Origin: Desulfurellaceae bacterium bin18
GTDB lineage: Bacteria; Desulfobacterota; Binatia; Bin18
Direction: 5' to 3'
Assembly: GCA_002238415.1 (NCBI GenBank)
Contig: MPMI01000004.1
Span: 62,001 to 126,000 of the forward strand
Length of the DNA: 64,000 nt
The translations under genes were made by a program, and so were the position numbers. The notes beneath the pieces are model-generated. The model was not told where the DNA came from. It searched no databases and saw only the letters and a list, made by a program, of their open reading frames with translations. Below, piece after piece: positions 1 to 7,268 of the stretch. Each line of letters opens with the position of its first letter. Position 1 is the stretch's first letter.

Positions 1-83
1 TTGTTCCCTGTGGATGAAGCTTGCACTTTATCGCGTTTTGCGTAGAAAGGAAGGGACAGCGCAACGGTAAAGGAGAGGACATT

Positions 84-713
84 ATGACGGCAAGCGCAGA
101 CCCGCATCAGATTACGAGTGTGGAGCAGCTTCGCGAACGCATTGGATCACCGAGTGAGCTCGTCCCGCATAAGCTCTGGACCGAGTTGGACGAGTCGTGC
201 ATGGATTTCATCAAACGCTCGCCGTTTCTCTTACTCGCCACGGCGGATGCCGAGGGGAATCAGGATGTCTCACCCAAAGGGGATGGGCCGGGGTTTGTCT
301 GTATTGAGGATGCACACACGCTGCTCATCCCGGACCGGGCGGGCAACAAGCTGGTCTTCGGGCTGACCAATATCATTGAGAATCCCCATATTGGCCTGAT
401 TTTCCTGCTGCCGGGAACGCCGGAAACCATGCGGGTCAATGGCAGGGCTGAGCTCACGTCCGACCCTGAAGTCCTGGAGCGCCTGTCCGCGCGTGGCAAA
501 CCCGCGGTGGTTGCCATTCGGGTCCATATCAAAGAAGTGTTCTACCACTGCGCCAAGGCGTTTATTCGGTCACAACTCTGGAGGCCCGATACTTGGGAGG
601 AGCGCCTCAAGATCTCGTTCGGCAAGATTCTGGCGGCCAAGATGGGCGGCGATGCCGGCATGGCCGACAAGATTGACGAATTTGTCGAACAGGACTACCG
701 GACCAATCTATAG
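84..713 (+). CDS. PPOX-type FMN-binding flavoprotein (MSMEG_1061-like)
   Basis: A 209-residue protein with the split-barrel pattern of the pyridoxamine 5'-phosphate oxidase superfamily. The N-terminal half shows the LLATADAEGNQDVSPKGDGPG strand-turn that binds the flavin phosphate, followed by the NPHIGLIFLLPG and MRVNGRAEL strands. The C-terminal VFYHCAKAFIRSQLW is typical of the MSMEG_1061-like group. Such proteins bind FMN or F420 and reduce or oxidise small substrates; the substrate here is unknown. An ATG further upstream (21) is possible, but the start at 84 is preceded by AAAGGAGAGG at good spacing. It is a single-gene unit followed by a palindromic repeat. Confidence 0.8.
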   Translation: MTASADPHQITSVEQLRERIGSPSELVPHKLWTELDESCMDFIKRSPFLLLATADAEGNQDVSPKGDGPGFVCIEDAHTLLIPDRAGNKLVFGLTNIIENPHIGLIFLLPGTPETMRVNGRAELTSDPEVLERLSARGKPAVVAIRVHIKEVFYHCAKAFIRSQLWRPDTWEERLKISFGKILAAKMGGDAGMADKIDEFVEQDYRTNL

Positions 714-729
714 CCTCCCTCCTCGCATT

Positions 730-764
730 CCCTCTCCCTCCGGGAGAGGGCTAGGGTGAAGGGG
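730..764. repeat. Class A GC-rich palindrome (CCCTCTCCC / GGGAGAGGG)
   Basis: A perfect 9-bp stem (730-738 with 742-750) followed by the tail CTAGGGTGAAGGGG. It lies between convergent genes. Related copies occur at 22556, 23597 and 40719. It may serve as a bidirectional terminator. Confidence 0.65.
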
Positions 765-772
765 TCTGCGTT

Positions 773-1666
773 TTACAGCAATGCCAACCCTTTCCGCTCC
801 CATTCCATGGCCACAATCCAGCCCAGACCGGATTCCGTAATGTATAAGGTCCTCGAGTCGACGCCGCCAAAGGCGATATTCGTGACTGCTTTGTCCTTAC
901 TCGGAATCCGTTCGACCTGCTGTCCGTGCGGATCGAAGACAATAATGCCTCCTCCCAGCACACCGCAGACCAGGACATAGCCTTCTTCGTCCAGACAAAA
1001 GCCATCGGGATAATGGCCGGCCGGGAGTTCACAGAATGGCCGGCGCTGGCCGAGTTCGCCTGGGGCGAGAATGGGAAAGGCGCACAGGGCAGCGGCAAAG
1101 GTTTCCGCTACGAGCAGGGTTTTGCCGTCCGGGGTGAGGCCAATGCCGTTTGGATGTTGCAGGTTGGTGGCGACACGCCGAATCCATGTCCCATCCGGGC
1201 TGGCGTAGTAGACGCTGCCCGGACGCCGAGTGGGCGCATTCATTGGTTCAGGCCGCGTGGGATCACGCTGGAGCGGATCGGTGAAGTAGCAATTTCCTTC
1301 AGCATCAAAGACCAGATCGTTTGGCGCGCTGAGTTGTATGCCGTCACACGAGGTGTACAAGCGTTCGACCTTGCCCTCGGCGTCAATCCGCTCAAGGCGT
1401 CCGGTCTCGTAGTCCGCAGCCGGCCCAATCGGCAGCCCCTTGCGCCAGCGAAAACCCCCGTTATTCGTGACGTATAGGGCTCCGTCCGGCCCCCGGGCTG
1501 CCCCGTTCGGACCACCGCCCGGAGTGGCGAAGGTGGAGAGTGTTCCGTCAGGCGATATCTTCCGAACACGGCCCGCACGGATTTCCACACAATACACACT
1601 GCCGTCCGGGTCACACACCGGACCTTCCGGGAATGCCAAGCCGGCTGCAATAACGGTGTCACTCAT
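773..1666 (-). CDS. SMP-30/gluconolactonase/LRE-like protein
   Basis: A 297-residue six-bladed beta-propeller protein of the SMP-30 (regucalcin/gluconolactonase) family, which hydrolyses lactones using one divalent metal. The metal ligands expected of the family are visible: E14 in AFPEGPVCDPDG, N173 in HPNGIGLTPDGK and D221 in YPDGFCLDEEG. N116 (APNDL) fits the fourth active-site position. No signal peptide is seen, so it is probably cytoplasmic. A decayed copy of its first 22 codons lies at 3400-3465 beyond the next two genes. The natural lactone cannot be told from the sequence. Confidence 0.85.
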   Translation of the reverse strand: MSDTVIAAGLAFPEGPVCDPDGSVYCVEIRAGRVRKISPDGTLSTFATPGGGPNGAARGPDGALYVTNNGGFRWRKGLPIGPAADYETGRLERIDAEGKVERLYTSCDGIQLSAPNDLVFDAEGNCYFTDPLQRDPTRPEPMNAPTRRPGSVYYASPDGTWIRRVATNLQHPNGIGLTPDGKTLLVAETFAAALCAFPILAPGELGQRRPFCELPAGHYPDGFCLDEEGYVLVCGVLGGGIIVFDPHGQQVERIPSKDKAVTNIAFGGVDSRTLYITESGLGWIVAMEWERKGLALL

Positions 1667-1700
1667 AAGGGCGAGCGTACCCGGCGTACGCTCAAAAATT

Positions 1701-2246
1701 TCAGGCCGCTTGCTGCTCTTTGTGTTTCAGCAACTTACCGGCAATCTGGTCAATAACCTGGTCGGCCAGCACACGGACTTCATCCTCTAGCTTGGGCTGA
1801 ATAGGATGCGGGACCAGAATGGGCTCATACTGAGGCATGCCAAGGGCCGCACATTGGGCGTGCGCAGCACTCAGGAACTCCGTGGTCGTGATATTTGCAG
1901 TCGGGACACCTTTTTCTTCGAGCGCGATGACATCGTGCGAACTGCACGATATACAGCCGCCTCAATCGCTGAGCGCTTCAATGACTGCGTCACACTTTTC
2001 TTGCAGTTCCCGCTGAATGTCTTCAGCCGCAGGCCGACCTGGGGTCAGTTTCGTACGCCGCAGCACCTCTGTAACGCCGTACTGCTCGCGCAGGATTTCC
2101 TCCAGACGATCCAGGAAGAATACGCCTTTTGCCTTGTTAATATCCAATAGACCAATCGTTGTACCGGACAGTGTGTCCAGCCGGGTCGCAAAGGCTTTGG
2201 GCGATTGGTCCGCCCGCGAGGTCGGGTCGAGTAATACGGTTCCCAT
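1701..2246 (-). CDS. UGSC-family selenoprotein (in-frame UGA read as Sec95)
   Basis: A conventional reading gives a 94-codon ORF stopping at the TGA at 1962-1964, but the same frame continues uninterrupted for 86 more codons to TGA 1701-1703. Across the first TGA the protein reads ALSD-U-GGCISCSSHD, which matches the UGSC family signature (U-G-S/G-C followed by an SCS-x-HD motif). The expected total is 181 residues with selenocysteine at position 95. A perfect stem-loop suitable as a bacterial SECIS lies 14 nt after the UGA. AAAGGAG precedes the ATG. The family function is not established; the U-G-G-C motif suggests thiol/selenol redox chemistry. It forms an operon (14-bp gap) with the gene upstream. 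No selA, selB or selC is in the window. An annotator using only standard stops would record a truncated ORF here. Confidence 0.85.
1932..1950 (-). promoter_or_regulatory. SECIS-like hairpin for Sec insertion
   Basis: On the coding strand, ATCGTGC pairs perfectly with GCACGAT around a five-base AGTTC loop. Counting from the U of UGA, the stem starts at base 15 and the loop covers bases 22-26. A G is in the second loop position. This agrees with the described bacterial SECIS pattern: a small apical loop with an early G, some 16-37 nt after the UGA. Recognition by SelB is inferred. Confidence 0.7.
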
Positions 2247-2260
2247 ACACTTCTCCTTTC

Positions 2261-3349
2261 TTATGAATGAATCTCTTTCGTGGTGATGGTACTCCCGGAG
2301 CTTCCCCGGACCAAGCCTGGAACAGTCGCAGAAAAGCGTCCTGCCGTTCCACCCGCGACAACAATAAGGATACTCTCCGGTGCGGGAAACTTCGGATAGA
2401 GCGTGTCATCAGTCGGCGGCTCGGCCTGGACGTTGACGCCAGCCAACATACTCACTCCAGCGCCCTCTCCACCGTTGACCCCAGGCCGCAGTTCACGCAG
2501 AGGGCGACGGATGTGTTCAAATAAAAATTGACGGAGATCATTTTTAGACCACCCATCCTGGGCAAAGGTCTTGGCATGCTCCGGTCCGACAATCAGCGCC
2601 GTATCCGAGAACACCGGAAAATTCTTGTGATTCCAGACCGAGGCCATAGTCCAGCCAAGCGAGAGAGCCAACTGCTCTGCACTGCGACTGGCATGGTCAT
2701 TTATCTGAAGCGGGGAGTGACCACCAAACAGGGTGACGGTACTCTGTTCCGGACGAAAACCTTTCTCTACGTGCAGCGGCTCCCACGGACTCTCCTCCTC
2801 GGCCTCGCCAATACAGAACGTGAATTGGGCTGGATGGCCCAGGGTTGCCTTGCAAATCTCTTGGGGCTTTGCTCCGCCGATGTTGAGAATAATCAGGCGT
2901 AGCGCCCGCCCGATGGTGGCATTCGCCCGAAATCCATGGCCCAGGGCATTATGCCCGCAATTCACCCCAATGGTATGGCGCATGGGACCGTTAATAATTG
3001 TCAGTGGGGTTGCCGAGAATGTGGTGACATTAATAGCGTGGGCCGCAAACTGTTCCTCACACAGGGCTTCCACCGCGGCAACGACAACCGGAAAATACGA
3101 CGCCTGACACCCCGCCATCACCGCATTAATCGCAACCTTTTCAAGACTGGCCGGTCCGTAGTTGGGTCCCACCGTCCCCAAGACCTCTTGTGGATCGCGG
3201 TCGACTGTGGCGAGCAGAGCCATAACGCGCTCTGCGGTTGGCGGAACAACCGGCAGCCCATCGGTGAGCCCACTTGAAAAGAGGGCTTCAAAAGGGTCGT
3301 TCTCCTGAATATCGATGGGTTGTGAATGGAATGCGGCAGCGTCCGCCAT
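2261..3349 (-). CDS. Conserved hypothetical partner of the UGSC selenoprotein
   Basis: A 362-residue soluble protein transcribed just ahead of the UGSC selenoprotein. Visible conserved blocks are TDGLPVVPPTAERV near residue 30, and the central GHNALGHGFRANATIGRAL motif followed by LNIGG. I recognise this DGLPVVPPT/ANATIGRAL architecture as the domain that regularly accompanies or is fused to UGSC domains in soil bacteria. No biochemical function is known to me. Cysteines are scattered, without a CxxC motif. The 14-bp spacing and strong RBS of the downstream gene suggest the two proteins work as one complex, possibly a redox enzyme whose active-site selenol is carried on the small subunit. Confidence 0.7.
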   Translation of the reverse strand: MADAAAFHSQPIDIQENDPFEALFSSGLTDGLPVVPPTAERVMALLATVDRDPQEVLGTVGPNYGPASLEKVAINAVMAGCQASYFPVVVAAVEALCEEQFAAHAINVTTFSATPLTIINGPMRHTIGVNCGHNALGHGFRANATIGRALRLIILNIGGAKPQEICKATLGHPAQFTFCIGEAEEESPWEPLHVEKGFRPEQSTVTLFGGHSPLQINDHASRSAEQLALSLGWTMASVWNHKNFPVFSDTALIVGPEHAKTFAQDGWSKNDLRQFLFEHIRRPLRELRPGVNGGEGAGVSMLAGVNVQAEPPTDDTLYPKFPAPESILIVVAGGTAGRFSATVPGLVRGSSGSTITTKEIHS

Positions 3350-3399
3350 GTCTCCCCTCCAAGCCTGCCCAGCCTTTCACCCCTGCTGTACAGCTGTCA

Positions 3400-3465
3400 A
3401 CCGTCCGGGTCACACACAGGACCTTCCGGGAATGCCAGGCATGTTGCAATAACCGTGTAACTCAT
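3400..3465 (-). pseudogene. Decayed 5' fragment of the SMP-30 gene
   Basis: The reverse strand encodes MSYTVIATCLAFPEGP then VCDPDG, followed directly by a TGA. It matches the first 22 codons of the SMP-30 gene at 1601-1666. By hand alignment 58 of 66 bases agree. Nothing similar extends beyond it. It looks like the relic of a second SMP-30 gene, or of a duplication that once bracketed the UGSC operon. Confidence 0.75.
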
Positions 3466-3515
3466 ATGCTGCAAAATTCCAAAATTCGGGTGCCACTCCA
3501 GAAACATGAGAAATC

Positions 3516-3868
3516 GTGAAATATTTCATGGCCGAAATGGGCTGATTCTGGCCTAAATTTCATCAAAAATGCTCTAATATCGCGGATTTGCACTGCTTTT
3601 CATGGGGGGTGAAATTTCATGGTCGTGAAATGCCATTTCTCACGATTTTTCATGCCTAAAACGACCCTAAATGGGGTTTTAGAGGGCTTTTGAGGGGCCT
3701 TTTGAGGGCGGTTTTCAGGCCGGTCTCAGGGGTGAATCTGGGACTGATCCAGTGCGCTTTGGGACAGTTGAGGGCCACCAAGAAGGCACCCAAAATGAGG
3801 CCGGAGCGGAAGGCGATTGCGGGCGTGGCGAGGAGGATTTCCATATTGCATGTACCGTGAAATTTCAT
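3516..3868. promoter_or_regulatory. Cluster of TGAAATTTCA-type palindromes in an AT-richer gap
   Basis: Between 3466 and 4267 there is no convincing gene. The stretch contains three perfect palindromes with shared flanks: TGAAATATTTCA at 3517-3528, TGAAATTTCA at 3610-3619 and TGAAATTTCA at 3858-3867. Each is preceded by G and followed by TG. A looser copy (CGTGAAATGCCATTTCTCACG) follows the second. Such repeated dyads can be operator sites. The regulator and target are unknown. Between 3660 and 3720 a simple GGGCTTTTGA-like repeat is also seen. Confidence 0.4.
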
Positions 3869-3882
3869 GAGATATGAAAAGT

Positions 3883-4068
3883 TCAGGGCTGGTGAGACGC
3901 CCTTGTGCAGCCTGGGCAGGGGCAGAAGGGCGGGCTTGTGGCGAGGCTGTGAAGATACTTTCGGCGTGTCTCCCACGAGTCGAGGAGGGCTGCCTTTTTC
4001 CGGGCGCGGTAGGCTCGCATTCGTTCGGCTATATACGCCTTGTCGCGGGGGCCATGTCTATCCGGCAT
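3883..4068 (-). CDS. Possible small basic hypothetical protein
   Basis: A 61-residue ORF whose N-terminal part is very basic and helical (RDKAYIAERMRAYRARKKAALL), as in small DNA-binding proteins carried by phages and plasmids. The C-terminal part (SPPFCPCPGCTRAS) looks like out-of-frame sequence, so the gene may be frameshifted. No clear ribosome-binding site is seen. It may be a remnant or a chance ORF. Confidence 0.25.
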   Translation of the reverse strand: MPDRHGPRDKAYIAERMRAYRARKKAALLDSWETRRKYLHSLATSPPFCPCPGCTRASHQP

Positions 4069-4192
4069 TCACGTACTTCCTCACATACAGGCAGAGATCG
4101 AAATCTTGGGGGGAGAGATTCCCCCTGAAAGGGGGATATTGATCTTCTGGAGTGTTTGTACCAGTATGGTGGTAGGGGATGGTGACGTAAGA

Positions 4193-4226
4193 AAGACACC
4201 CAAGGAAAATAAGACACCCAAGGAAA
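4193..4226. repeat. Two direct copies of AAGACACCCAAGGAAA
   Basis: Identical 16-base units at 4193-4208 and 4211-4226, separated by AT. They lie immediately upstream of the inverted-repeat structure and the 40-codon gene. They could be iterated protein-binding sites or slippage products. Confidence 0.6.
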
Positions 4227-4300
4227 GCGCCTGTCATCCCTGAATCTATTCGATAAGGAGGTGCATTATGCACCTATCGAAGAATAAGATTCAGGCGCTT
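4225..4300. repeat. Nested inverted repeats covering the RBS and start of a small gene
   Basis: Several complementary arms nest here. AAGCGCCTG (4225-4233) pairs with CAGGCGCTT (4292-4300). CCTGAATC (4239-4246) pairs with GATTCAGG (4288-4295), as an alternative to part of the first pairing. TTCGATA (near 4249) pairs with TATCGAA (near 4275). GGTGCAT pairs with ATGCACC at 4259-4273, directly over the start codon. As RNA this would fold the AAGGAGG site and the ATG at 4268 into a long hairpin. Confidence 0.6.
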
Positions 4301-4390
4301 CGGACTCTGTTTTGGCTTTTAGTCAAACATTGCCCGTTTCTCCTTGAATTGCTCGTCGAGCTGTTTAATCTGCTCAACGGGCTTAATTAA
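4268..4390 (+). CDS. 40-residue hydrophobic peptide, structured leader
   Basis: A very short gene with all the parts of a real unit. AAGGAGG sits six bases before the ATG. The 40-codon frame encodes a basic N-terminus (MHLSKNKIQALR) and a leucine/phenylalanine-rich helix (LFWLLVKHCPFLLELLVELF). A terminator-like hairpin follows four bases after the TAA. The start region is buried in nested inverted repeats, which suggests translational control. Short hydrophobic peptides with sequestered start sites occur among type I toxins and leader peptides; membrane action is an inference. I cannot name a family. Confidence 0.5.
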   Translation: MHLSKNKIQALRTLFWLLVKHCPFLLELLVELFNLLNGLN

Positions 4391-4394
4391 GCGT

Positions 4395-4423
4395 AAGGGG
4401 GCTTCTCACGGGGTCCCCTTTTT
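4395..4423 (+). terminator. Rho-independent terminator of the 40-codon gene
   Basis: AAGGGG (4395-4400) pairs with CCCCTT (4415-4420) and runs into TTTTT at 4419-4423. It lies right after the TAA at 4388-4390. From here to 4621 no supported gene is seen. Confidence 0.6.
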
Positions 4424-4621
4424 CCTGCCCAAAATGTGAGACATGGAAAAAGGCTGTGGGGGGTACACGATGGAAGAGGAAAAGACCAACACACCAGAAC
4501 CGCTCCGCGCTTCAGTCACATTGCATGGCGAGCTGGCTTTTCTCCGCTCGCTCAGGACGCCTCGCGCAGACGACGTGGCCCCCGACCTTCAGCCCGAGAA
4601 GCGCACCAGCGACTGGGAACA

Positions 4622-5167
4622 CTAATTTTCTTCGAGTACATCGTCCGGACCATACTGCTCCTGAAACGCCCGAAGCGCACGATCGAAGGCAGGGTCTTCC
4701 TCCGCATCGGACAGCGCGCCCGCCGCGGGCAGACCGAGCCGCGCCACAGCCGCTTGCCAGCGCTCCAATTGCGGCGGGGACAGGGGAACGGACACGGTGT
4801 AATGCAGTTCCGTATCGTCACTGAGCAGGATAACCGTCAGCTTATCCTGCCGGACGAGCTTGTGCAGAAGAGCGGCGTCGCTCGCCTGTCTCGGATTGAG
4901 GTAGAACACACCGCCTTTGCTCCCCCCAAACGTCGGATGCAGTTGGTAGCCGATAGCCACCACCCATATTTGCTCGGGACTCTGCCACGTAGACAGGCGC
5001 AGGGTAAGCGGCAGGGGGGCTTCGATAAACCAGTCCAGGTCTTCGACCCGGCTGACCACGGCCAGCTCTTGGGTGCCTTCCCGGTCAATAAACCGGACGG
5101 AATACACGGGTTCTTCCCTTAAGAGCAGCCAGCTTTCTCGGTTAATCACCACACCGGTCGGTTGCAT
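4622..5167 (-). CDS. Hypothetical protein
   Basis: A 181-residue soluble protein with no family I can name. It starts after AGGAGG on the reverse strand. The first half is rich in alternating hydrophobic strands (VYSVRFIDREGTQELAVV, IWVVAIGYQLHPTF). The last third is helical and acidic (ALSDAEEDPAFDRALRAF). No signal peptide, membrane segment or metal motif is visible. Codon use looks like that of the surrounding chromosome, so it is likely a genuine resident gene. It stands alone, divergent from the MFS transporter across a 300-bp gap. Confidence 0.55.
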   Translation of the reverse strand: MQPTGVVINRESWLLLREEPVYSVRFIDREGTQELAVVSRVEDLDWFIEAPLPLTLRLSTWQSPEQIWVVAIGYQLHPTFGGSKGGVFYLNPRQASDAALLHKLVRQDKLTVILLSDDTELHYTVSVPLSPPQLERWQAAVARLGLPAAGALSDAEEDPAFDRALRAFQEQYGPDDVLEEN

Positions 5168-5201
5168 TGGAGTTCCTCCTCAAACGTGGGATGCAAAAAG
5201 G

Positions 5202-5292
5202 AACCCACCCCGGCCTTCGGCCCCCCCTCCCGAGAGGGGATGGGGGCTACTCCTCTCTCGGGAGGGGGGCGGTGTCAGCGGCGGGGTGAGTT
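5202..5292. repeat. Class B composite palindrome (AACCCACCCCG ... CGGGGTGAGTT)
   Basis: Outer arms AACCCACCCCGG and GCGGGGTGAG enclose inner arms CCCTCCCGAGAGGGG and CCTCTCTCGGGAGGGG. Related elements lie at 7107, 9479, 10511 and 10702. The element fills most of the gap 5168-5470. The remaining stretch (5293-5460) shows no gene. Confidence 0.65.
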
Positions 5293-5470
5293 GTCCCCCG
5301 CCCGGCGGCCTCAGCGCGTCTGGCGAGCGCGAGTTCCCAGGAATATGCATCACACGTCTCAAATGCGTAAACGCGCTTGACCCATGGGCATGCATCTATC
5401 ATACATGGCACTCGCATGGCAGGTTCGACCGTAAGGGGCGCAGACACCGGTCATCACACAAGGAGGGTCT

Positions 5471-6757
5471 ATGGCGAGACCGGTCAGGTATAAGATTGTT
5501 GGATTGCTGTTCTCCGGAACAATCATCAACTATATCGACCGGGTGAATATCTCTGTTGCCGCGCCGGTTATCATGGCCGATTCCGGTTGGAGCAAGAGTG
5601 AGTTCGGGATGGTCTTTTCCGCCTTCCTGGTTGGCTACGCCGTACTCCAGTTGCCGGGCGGCCTAGTGGCCGACCGCTGGAGCGCGCGGAAAGTGCTGGC
5701 TCTCGCCTTTTGTGGCTTCTCGCTTTTCACAGCCCTGACCCCACCGGCCATTTCCGCCTTTTGGCTACTGCTCAGCGCGCGTTTTCTGGTCGGCATGTTT
5801 GAGTCCGTTACTATTCCGGCGCTTACTTCCGTCAATGCCCGCTGGATTCCGCGGGCCGAGTTCGGCCGCGCACAGACCCTGAGCGTGTCCGGCGTGACGG
5901 TCGGCCAGATGATTGCCTACCCGCTCACTACCTGGATTATTCTCAATTTCTCCTGGCAACTCGTCTTCTATTTTAATGCCCTGCTCGGTTTTATCTGGGC
6001 GGCGGTGTGGTTGTGGTCTTCTACGGACACGCCCGGTGAGCATCCGAAGATTGATGCGGCGGAACGCACCTATATTGAGTCAAACCTGCCCCCTCGTCCT
6101 GCCGCTCCGCTGCCGTTGTGGACCGTTTTTTCCAGCGCCTCGCTGCTGACCGTGACCCTGGCCTATATGTGCTTTGCCTACGTGCTGTGGATGTTCCTGT
6201 TCTGGTTTCCGACCTATTTGGTAGAGGCGCGCGGCATGTCTCTCGGTGTTATGGGCACGGTCGGCATTTTTATGCACGGCGCGTCGTTTCTCGGCGTTGT
6301 CGGGGCCGGGATGCTGTCAGACTGGCTGCTGCGTAACGGCTGGAATGCGCAGTTCGCCCGCGTACGCTTTGGTGCTTTCGGCCTCACCCTGGCCCTGCCC
6401 TGCCTGGTTCTGGCGGCCCAGACCTCCTCGCCGCTGATCTGCGTCGTTTTTCTGGTTCTTTTTTACGGGCTGTTCAGTATGGGCATCGGCGTGTTTACCA
6501 CTGTTGCCCTGGAGTTTAATCCGCACCAGGCCGGCGCTATCTTCGGTATGATGAATACGCTCGGGACCTTCGCCGGGGTTCTGGGTCCCTGGTCCGCCGG
6601 GCAGATGATCGAGCGCAGCGGAGGAGATTGGACCATCCCGCTGTTTGTCGCCACCGGGGTGGGAGCCGTCAGTGCCTTCATTTTATTTGTGGTCAAGATC
6701 AGGAAGATCGAGATAGACGATGTTGCGCTGGCAGAACCGGCGGAGAGCGGTTCGTGA
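5471..6757 (+). CDS. MFS transporter (anion:cation symporter-like)
   Basis: A 428-residue integral membrane protein of the major facilitator superfamily, with about twelve hydrophobic segments. The N-terminal INYIDRVNISVAAPVI motif in helix 1 and GGLVADRWSARKV in the loop between helices 2 and 3 are typical of the ACS (glucarate/phthalate/tartrate) subgroup. These import organic acids with protons. The LVGMFESVTIPALTSVNARWIPRAEFGRA block is also characteristic. AAGGAGGG precedes the ATG. The pterin dehydratase gene follows 40 bp later on the same strand. The substrate cannot be read from sequence; a carboxylate would suit the catabolic neighbourhood. Confidence 0.85.
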   Translation: MARPVRYKIVGLLFSGTIINYIDRVNISVAAPVIMADSGWSKSEFGMVFSAFLVGYAVLQLPGGLVADRWSARKVLALAFCGFSLFTALTPPAISAFWLLLSARFLVGMFESVTIPALTSVNARWIPRAEFGRAQTLSVSGVTVGQMIAYPLTTWIILNFSWQLVFYFNALLGFIWAAVWLWSSTDTPGEHPKIDAAERTYIESNLPPRPAAPLPLWTVFSSASLLTVTLAYMCFAYVLWMFLFWFPTYLVEARGMSLGVMGTVGIFMHGASFLGVVGAGMLSDWLLRNGWNAQFARVRFGAFGLTLALPCLVLAAQTSSPLICVVFLVLFYGLFSMGIGVFTTVALEFNPHQAGAIFGMMNTLGTFAGVLGPWSAGQMIERSGGDWTIPLFVATGVGAVSAFILFVVKIRKIEIDDVALAEPAESGS

Positions 6758-6797
6758 GTATCTACGGAAAGACAACAGCAACAGACAGGAGGACACC

Positions 6798-7094
6798 ATG
6801 GCAGACAGACAGAAACTCTTGGATACGGACATTCAGGCCAGACTGGGCAGTATGCCGGGCTGGAGCGTAGCCGACGGGAAGTTACACCGGGAGTATTCGT
6901 TCGGGGACTTTGTCCGCGCCTTTGGTTTCATGGCCAGTGCGGCCCTGGTAGCGGAATCCATGAATCACCATCCCGAATGGTTCAACGTCTACAGCACGGT
7001 CAGGGTTGACCTGGCCACCCACGACGCCGGAGGTATTACCGAGCTGGACTTTACCCTGGCCGGGAAGATGGAAGAACTCGCCGCGGACGGTTGA
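6798..7094 (+). CDS. phhB: 4a-hydroxytetrahydrobiopterin dehydratase (PCD/DCoH)
   Basis: A 98-residue enzyme that dehydrates 4a-hydroxytetrahydropterin to recycle the cofactor of aromatic amino acid hydroxylases. The full family motif is present with exact spacing: E53-x3-H57-H58-P59-x5-Y65-x9-H75, followed by DAGGITELDFTLA. GACAGGAGGACACC precedes the ATG at 6798, which rules out the longer in-frame start. It is co-directional with the MFS gene. No aromatic amino acid hydroxylase is in the window, so it may serve molybdopterin or other pterin metabolism, as proposed for family members in genomes lacking hydroxylases. Confidence 0.9.
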   Translation: MADRQKLLDTDIQARLGSMPGWSVADGKLHREYSFGDFVRAFGFMASAALVAESMNHHPEWFNVYSTVRVDLATHDAGGITELDFTLAGKMEELAADG

Positions 7095-7106
7095 AAACCT
7101 GAGGAT

Positions 7107-7198
7107 AACCCACCCCGCCGCTACGCAGCCGCCCCTCCCAAGAGGGGAGCTTTTCTATCCCCTCCTCGGAGGGGTGGCCATAGGCCGGGGTGGGTTCC
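7107..7198. repeat. Class B composite palindrome
   Basis: AACCCACCCCGCCG at the left and CCGGGGTGGGTT at the right flank inner arms CCCCTCCCAAGAGGGG and CCCCTCCTCGGAGGGG. It lies between the convergent phhB and CoA-transferase genes and could also end transcription. Confidence 0.65.
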
Positions 7199-7268
7199 TT
7201 TTCGCATCACCCCTCGTTCCTGGTCCCCCCGTTCGACCGGGGCAGCCCTCGGCTGTCCCGCTCCCGCG

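Noticed and set aside
1962..1964. A nonsense mutation making the UGSC gene a pseudogene
   Set aside because: The downstream frame is open and conserved in type, the stop lies exactly at the family's Sec position, and a SECIS-like hairpin follows.
3656..3976. A 106-codon reverse ORF with a repetitive LKTALKRPLKSPLK tail
   Set aside because: Low-complexity translation of a GGGCTTTTGA-type repeat, no ribosome-binding site, frame inconsistent with the adjacent basic ORF.
4443..4625. A 60-codon forward ORF before the hypothetical gene at 4622
   Set aside because: No ribosome-binding site, composition like antisense or intergenic sequence, no recognisable domain.
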